NCBI GenBank assembly: GCA_026710565.1
Contig: JAPOQV010000371.1
Coordinates: 1-7,774 of the forward strand
Direction of reading: 5' to 3'
DNA length: 7,774 nucleotides
Source: Spirochaetaceae bacterium
GTDB lineage: Bacteria > Spirochaetota > Spirochaetia > SZUA-6 > Bin103
Part shown: positions 5,076 through 7,774 of the stretch, one piece after another
Position numbering within the stretch: position 1 is the first letter of the stretch
Layout of the letters: each line of letters opens with the position of its first letter
The notes under the pieces: generated by a model
The model's input: only the letters and a program-made list of their open reading frames with translations
Databases searched by the model: none
Told to the model about the DNA's origin: nothing
Position numbers and translations under genes: made by a program

Positions 5076-7774
5076 GACCCGGAGCCGACCTCCACGACCA
5101 CGCAGTCCTCCTCCGTTCGCGCACCGGTCACGCCGGTGGCGTCGGCCACGCCGCGGGGGCCGGTCACATACGTGCCGTGCCGCCACACCGGTCGGCCGCC
5201 TTCGGTGACCCGGACGCCCGGTCGCCCGCCGGTGGGGAGCCGGATCTCCGCAGTGGCGTTGGCGGGGACCTTCGCCGTCAGGCGCAGCGTCCCGCAGTCA
5301 TCCAGGCGCCAGGAGACCGCCGCCGGTCCGCGCACGGTCTCGATCTGCGCGGCGGCGTGGCGTACGGGGCCCACGACCCGCGGCGCCACGGCGATGCGCC
5401 GGAAACCGGGCGCGAGCGGGCGGATGCCGGCCACGTCACGGTAGAAGAACTTGTCGACGCTGCCGAGCAGCTTCATGTTCAGGCTGAGCTGCTCGTCGCG
5501 GTCGTCGGACCACGCCTCCCAGAGCGTGGTGGCGTCCCGCTCCAGCATGAAGCCCCAACTCGGGAACGTGCTGCGCGTGGCGATGCGGTACATCACCTCG
5601 GCGGCCCCGTGGCGCGGCAGCGCCTGCACCAGTGCGTTCGTTCCCACCATGCCGGTCGACAGGTGGCCGTGATGCCGGACGGTGATGTCGCGCACGAGGT
5701 GCTCCAGCACCCGTTCCACCGCCTCGGCGGGCACCAGCCCCATCTGCAGCGCCATGGCGTTGGCGGTCTGGCTGCCCGTGGCGTAGGCGCCGCGCTCGGG
5801 ATCCAGGAAGCGGCGGTTGAACGCCGCGCCGATCCGCTCGGCCAGCTCCGCGTAGCGCGCGGCGTCCGCGTCCCGGCCCAGGATCGCGGCGATCCGCCCC
5901 AGCGTGTGCACGTCCCAGTAGTAGATCGCCGTCGACGTGAGCGCCGTCGGGGTGTGCCGGGGCGCCGAGGAGGTGCTGCCGTCCGGCTGCGGCTCCATGT
6001 GGTCGCCCAGGCCCGGCTCGATCACGTGTTCCTCCGCCAGGCCGCCCAGGTAGGCGACCAGCCGCACGAGCCCATCGTAGTGGCGGGCCAGAAGCGCCTC
6101 GTCGTCCAGGAACCAGTAAAGCGTCCACACCAGAACCGCGTAGGTGCTCGACCAGACCGGCGCCGGATAGGCGTAGGCGTCGTGCGTGCGCCGCCAGTGC
6201 ACGGGGCTGATCTTGGGCACGTGGCCGTTCTCCCTTTGGGAGTCGGCGATGTCGTCCGCCCACTTCGCCCAGAAGGCGGCGCAGTCGAAGTTGTACAGGT
6301 AGTCCTCCGGGATCGGATCGCCCAGCCAGCCCACCCGCTCCGAGCGGTCGGCGGCATCCTGCGGGTAGCCCTGCATGCTGCTTGCGAAGGTCCACCAGCA
6401 CATCGCGTGGATGCGGTTGAGCAGGTCGTCGGAGCAGGTGAAGCGCCCGGTTGCGCGCCCGCCGGTGCGCACCACCCGTCCGTCGATGGCGTCGAGCGTC
6501 GGGGTGCCGGGGTAGCCGGTGACCTCCACGAAGCGCGAACCGTGCAGGGTGAAGCGCGGCTCCCACTCCTCGCCGGCCGGGTCGCCGCGCAGGATGTAGC
6601 GGTCGGTCTGGCGCGCGCCGTGCGTGCCCGCCACCGCGTGCAGGTTGCTGCGCGCGTCCAGGCTGCCGTCGTCGTACACGCGCGCCGCGTGCGCCAGGGC
6701 GATCTCCGTGCCGCGCGGGCCGCGGGCGCGCAGCCGCGACCAGCCGCAGCAGTTCTGGCCCATGTCGAAGACGAACACCCCGGGCCGCGGTTCGAGGATG
6801 CGCCGCGGCGCATGGGTCCCCATCAGCCTGATCGGGGGAAGGGACTGCGCGACCAGCCGTCCGCCGGGGCCGGGCACCTCGCAGGCGGCAGCCCAGCCGC
6901 GGTCGTCGTAGGGGGCGCCGTCCCACCCGGGTCGCTCGCGACGGGCGTCGTAGGTCTCCCCGTGGTTGTAATCGTTGTAGACGATGGGGCCGCTCGCGGT
7001 CCGCCACGTCCGGTCGCTGGCCACCGACACGCGGCGGCCGTCGGCCAGCTCGACGTGGAGCTGCAGCAGCAGACAGGGGCGGGGGCCGTACGGCTCGCGG
7101 TGATCGGGGGAGGGCGGCACGTCGGCTTCGGCCGAGTACCAGCCGTGGCCGAGCATCACGCCCAGGGCGTTGGCGCCGGGACGCAGCAGGTCGGTCAGGT
7201 CGTGGGTCACGTACAGGACACGGGAGCCGAGCGGGAAGGGCTGACCGTTGTGGTAGTAGGTGGTAGCCGGGTCCAGGACGTGGTCGCCGACCCTCGCGCC
7301 GTTGCAGAAGAGCTCGTGGTAGCCGAGCCCGGAGAGGTAGCAGCGGGCTCGTCGCACCGGCGCGGGAAGCGTGAGCTCGCGCCGCAGCAGGGGGGAGGAG
7401 ACGCCCGCCGGCCCGGCGATCCAGCAGCCGCGCCACTCATCGCTCGTCAGGAGGCCGGTCTCGAAGCTGGCCGGTGCGCTGAAAGCGGTGGCCGTGCCGC
7501 GCTCGTCCCAGCCGCGCACCGTCCAGAAGCAGCGCGTGGCGGACGGCAGCGGCGCGCCGCCGTAGCTCGTCCCCGAGCGGCTGTCGTCCACGCGGCCGGA
7601 GTCCCAAAGGTCCGCGGCGCCCGGCATCAGCCTGCCCGGAGAACGGGCGACCAGCACCTGGAACGCGGTCTGCCGGGCGCTGCGAGACGCCGACCGCCAG
7701 CTCCAGGTGAGCCGCGGCGCCGGCTCGTCGATGCCGAGCGGCTCGGTCGCGTAGCCGCAGCGCAGTTCGGCGGC
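5027..7774 (-). CDS. Alpha-L-rhamnosidase-like glycoside hydrolase (GH78), 5' partial
   Basis: This enzyme is predicted to release terminal alpha-L-rhamnose from glycosides or polysaccharides by an inverting mechanism. The frame is open at the right edge. The 915 visible residues start ELRCGYATEPLGIDEPAPRL near the typical N-terminus, so only a few codons are probably missing; whether a signal peptide exists cannot be seen. Order: an Fn3-like N-domain (to about 105), a carbohydrate-binding-like jelly roll (about 110-300), a beta domain with FDMGQNCCGW near 335, the (alpha/alpha)6 barrel (about 440-790), and a beta C-domain. The probable general acid Glu479 lies in DRSERVGWLGDP, and a second acidic cluster is in LERDATTLWEAW (Glu745, Glu753). 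The first motif differs from the common DCPQRDERLGW: Cys-Pro is Ala-Ala and the Asp before Glu is Ser. The protein ends with 12 residues beyond the usual VGSGSYEL finish. It converges on the desaturase and overlaps it by 49 bases. It is probably functionally separate from the secretion block. Confidence 0.9.
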   Translation of the reverse strand, partial: AAELRCGYATEPLGIDEPAPRLTWSWRSASRSARQTAFQVLVARSPGRLMPGAADLWDSGRVDDSRSGTSYGGAPLPSATRCFWTVRGWDERGTATAFSAPASFETGLLTSDEWRGCWIAGPAGVSSPLLRRELTLPAPVRRARCYLSGLGYHELFCNGARVGDHVLDPATTYYHNGQPFPLGSRVLYVTHDLTDLLRPGANALGVMLGHGWYSAEADVPPSPDHREPYGPRPCLLLQLHVELADGRRVSVASDRTWRTASGPIVYNDYNHGETYDARRERPGWDGAPYDDRGWAAACEVPGPGGRLVAQSLPPIRLMGTHAPRRILEPRPGVFVFDMGQNCCGWSRLRARGPRGTEIALAHAARVYDDGSLDARSNLHAVAGTHGARQTDRYILRGDPAGEEWEPRFTLHGSRFVEVTGYPGTPTLDAIDGRVVRTGGRATGRFTCSDDLLNRIHAMCWWTFASSMQGYPQDAADRSERVGWLGDPIPEDYLYNFDCAAFWAKWADDIADSQRENGHVPKISPVHWRRTHDAYAYPAPVWSSTYAVLVWTLYWFLDDEALLARHYDGLVRLVAYLGGLAEEHVIEPGLGDHMEPQPDGSTSSAPRHTPTALTSTAIYYWDVHTLGRIAAILGRDADAARYAELAERIGAAFNRRFLDPERGAYATGSQTANAMALQMGLVPAEAVERVLEHLVRDITVRHHGHLSTGMVGTNALVQALPRHGAAEVMYRIATRSTFPSWGFMLERDATTLWEAWSDDRDEQLSLNMKLLGSVDKFFYRDVAGIRPLAPGFRRIAVAPRVVGPVRHAAAQIETVRGPAAVSWRLDDCGTLRLTAKVPANATAEIRLPTGGRPGVRVTEGGRPVWRHGTYVTGPRGVADATGVTGARTEEDCVVVEVGSGSYELALTGGGSSATNW

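Noticed and set aside
2841..5186. Very long minus-strand open frame opposite the RTX and desaturase genes
   Set aside because: It mirrors the GC-rich codons of two well-supported genes, gives a His/Arg/Val-rich product with no recognisable domain, and crosses both gene boundaries.
5436..7436. Second long minus-strand open frame inside the hydrolase gene
   Set aside because: It is Arg/Pro/Ala-rich and out of frame with the clear GH78 protein; a GC-driven shadow.
7655..7657. GTG as the start of the GH78 gene
   Set aside because: The frame continues to the right edge with typical GH78 N-terminal sequence (LGIDEPAPRLTWSW, RQTAFQ), so this GTG is an internal Val codon.

Overview
This is a strongly GC-rich, almost fully coding window. 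No stretch longer than about 52 bases lies outside a gene, and I see no tRNA, rRNA, insertion sequence, CRISPR array or attachment site. A type I secretion ABC transporter, its membrane fusion protein and an RTX substrate point to a Gram-negative (diderm) bacterium. I cannot place the lineage from sequence alone. The mix of high GC, a GH78 rhamnosidase and a partner-switch kinase would fit an environmental proteobacterium or a GC-rich spirochaete or other metagenome-type lineage, but that is a guess.

Left block, plus strand (2-5075): five genes follow each other tightly. They are (1) the C-terminal ATPase part of a PrtD/HlyB-type secretion ABC protein, cut by the left edge, with an unusual long Pro/Ala/Ser tail; (2) an HlyD/PrtE-type membrane fusion protein whose ATG overlaps the previous TGA by one base; (3) a small RsbW/SpoIIAB-like HATPase (anti-sigma or partner-switch serine kinase) with a GTG start; (4) a 407-residue RTX beta-roll protein with no recognisable effector domain, built from two RTX-plus-cap modules; (5) a membrane fatty acid desaturase-like di-iron enzyme 12 bases downstream. 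A good sigma70-like promoter (TTGACC, 16 bases, CATAAT) sits across the end of the kinase gene, so the RTX gene and desaturase may have their own transcript in addition to read-through from the secretion genes.

Right block, minus strand (7774-5027): a GH78 alpha-L-rhamnosidase-like glycoside hydrolase, missing only its first few codons at the right edge. It converges on the desaturase, and the two coding regions overlap tail to tail by 49 bases.

Working model (inference): the ABC and fusion proteins, with a TolC-like outer-membrane channel encoded elsewhere, export the RTX protein. The RsbW-like kinase may tie its production or export to a stress or surface signal through STAS and phosphatase partners outside the window. 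The desaturase may be co-expressed with the RTX protein, but its link to secretion is unknown. The rhamnosidase is probably an unrelated catabolic gene.
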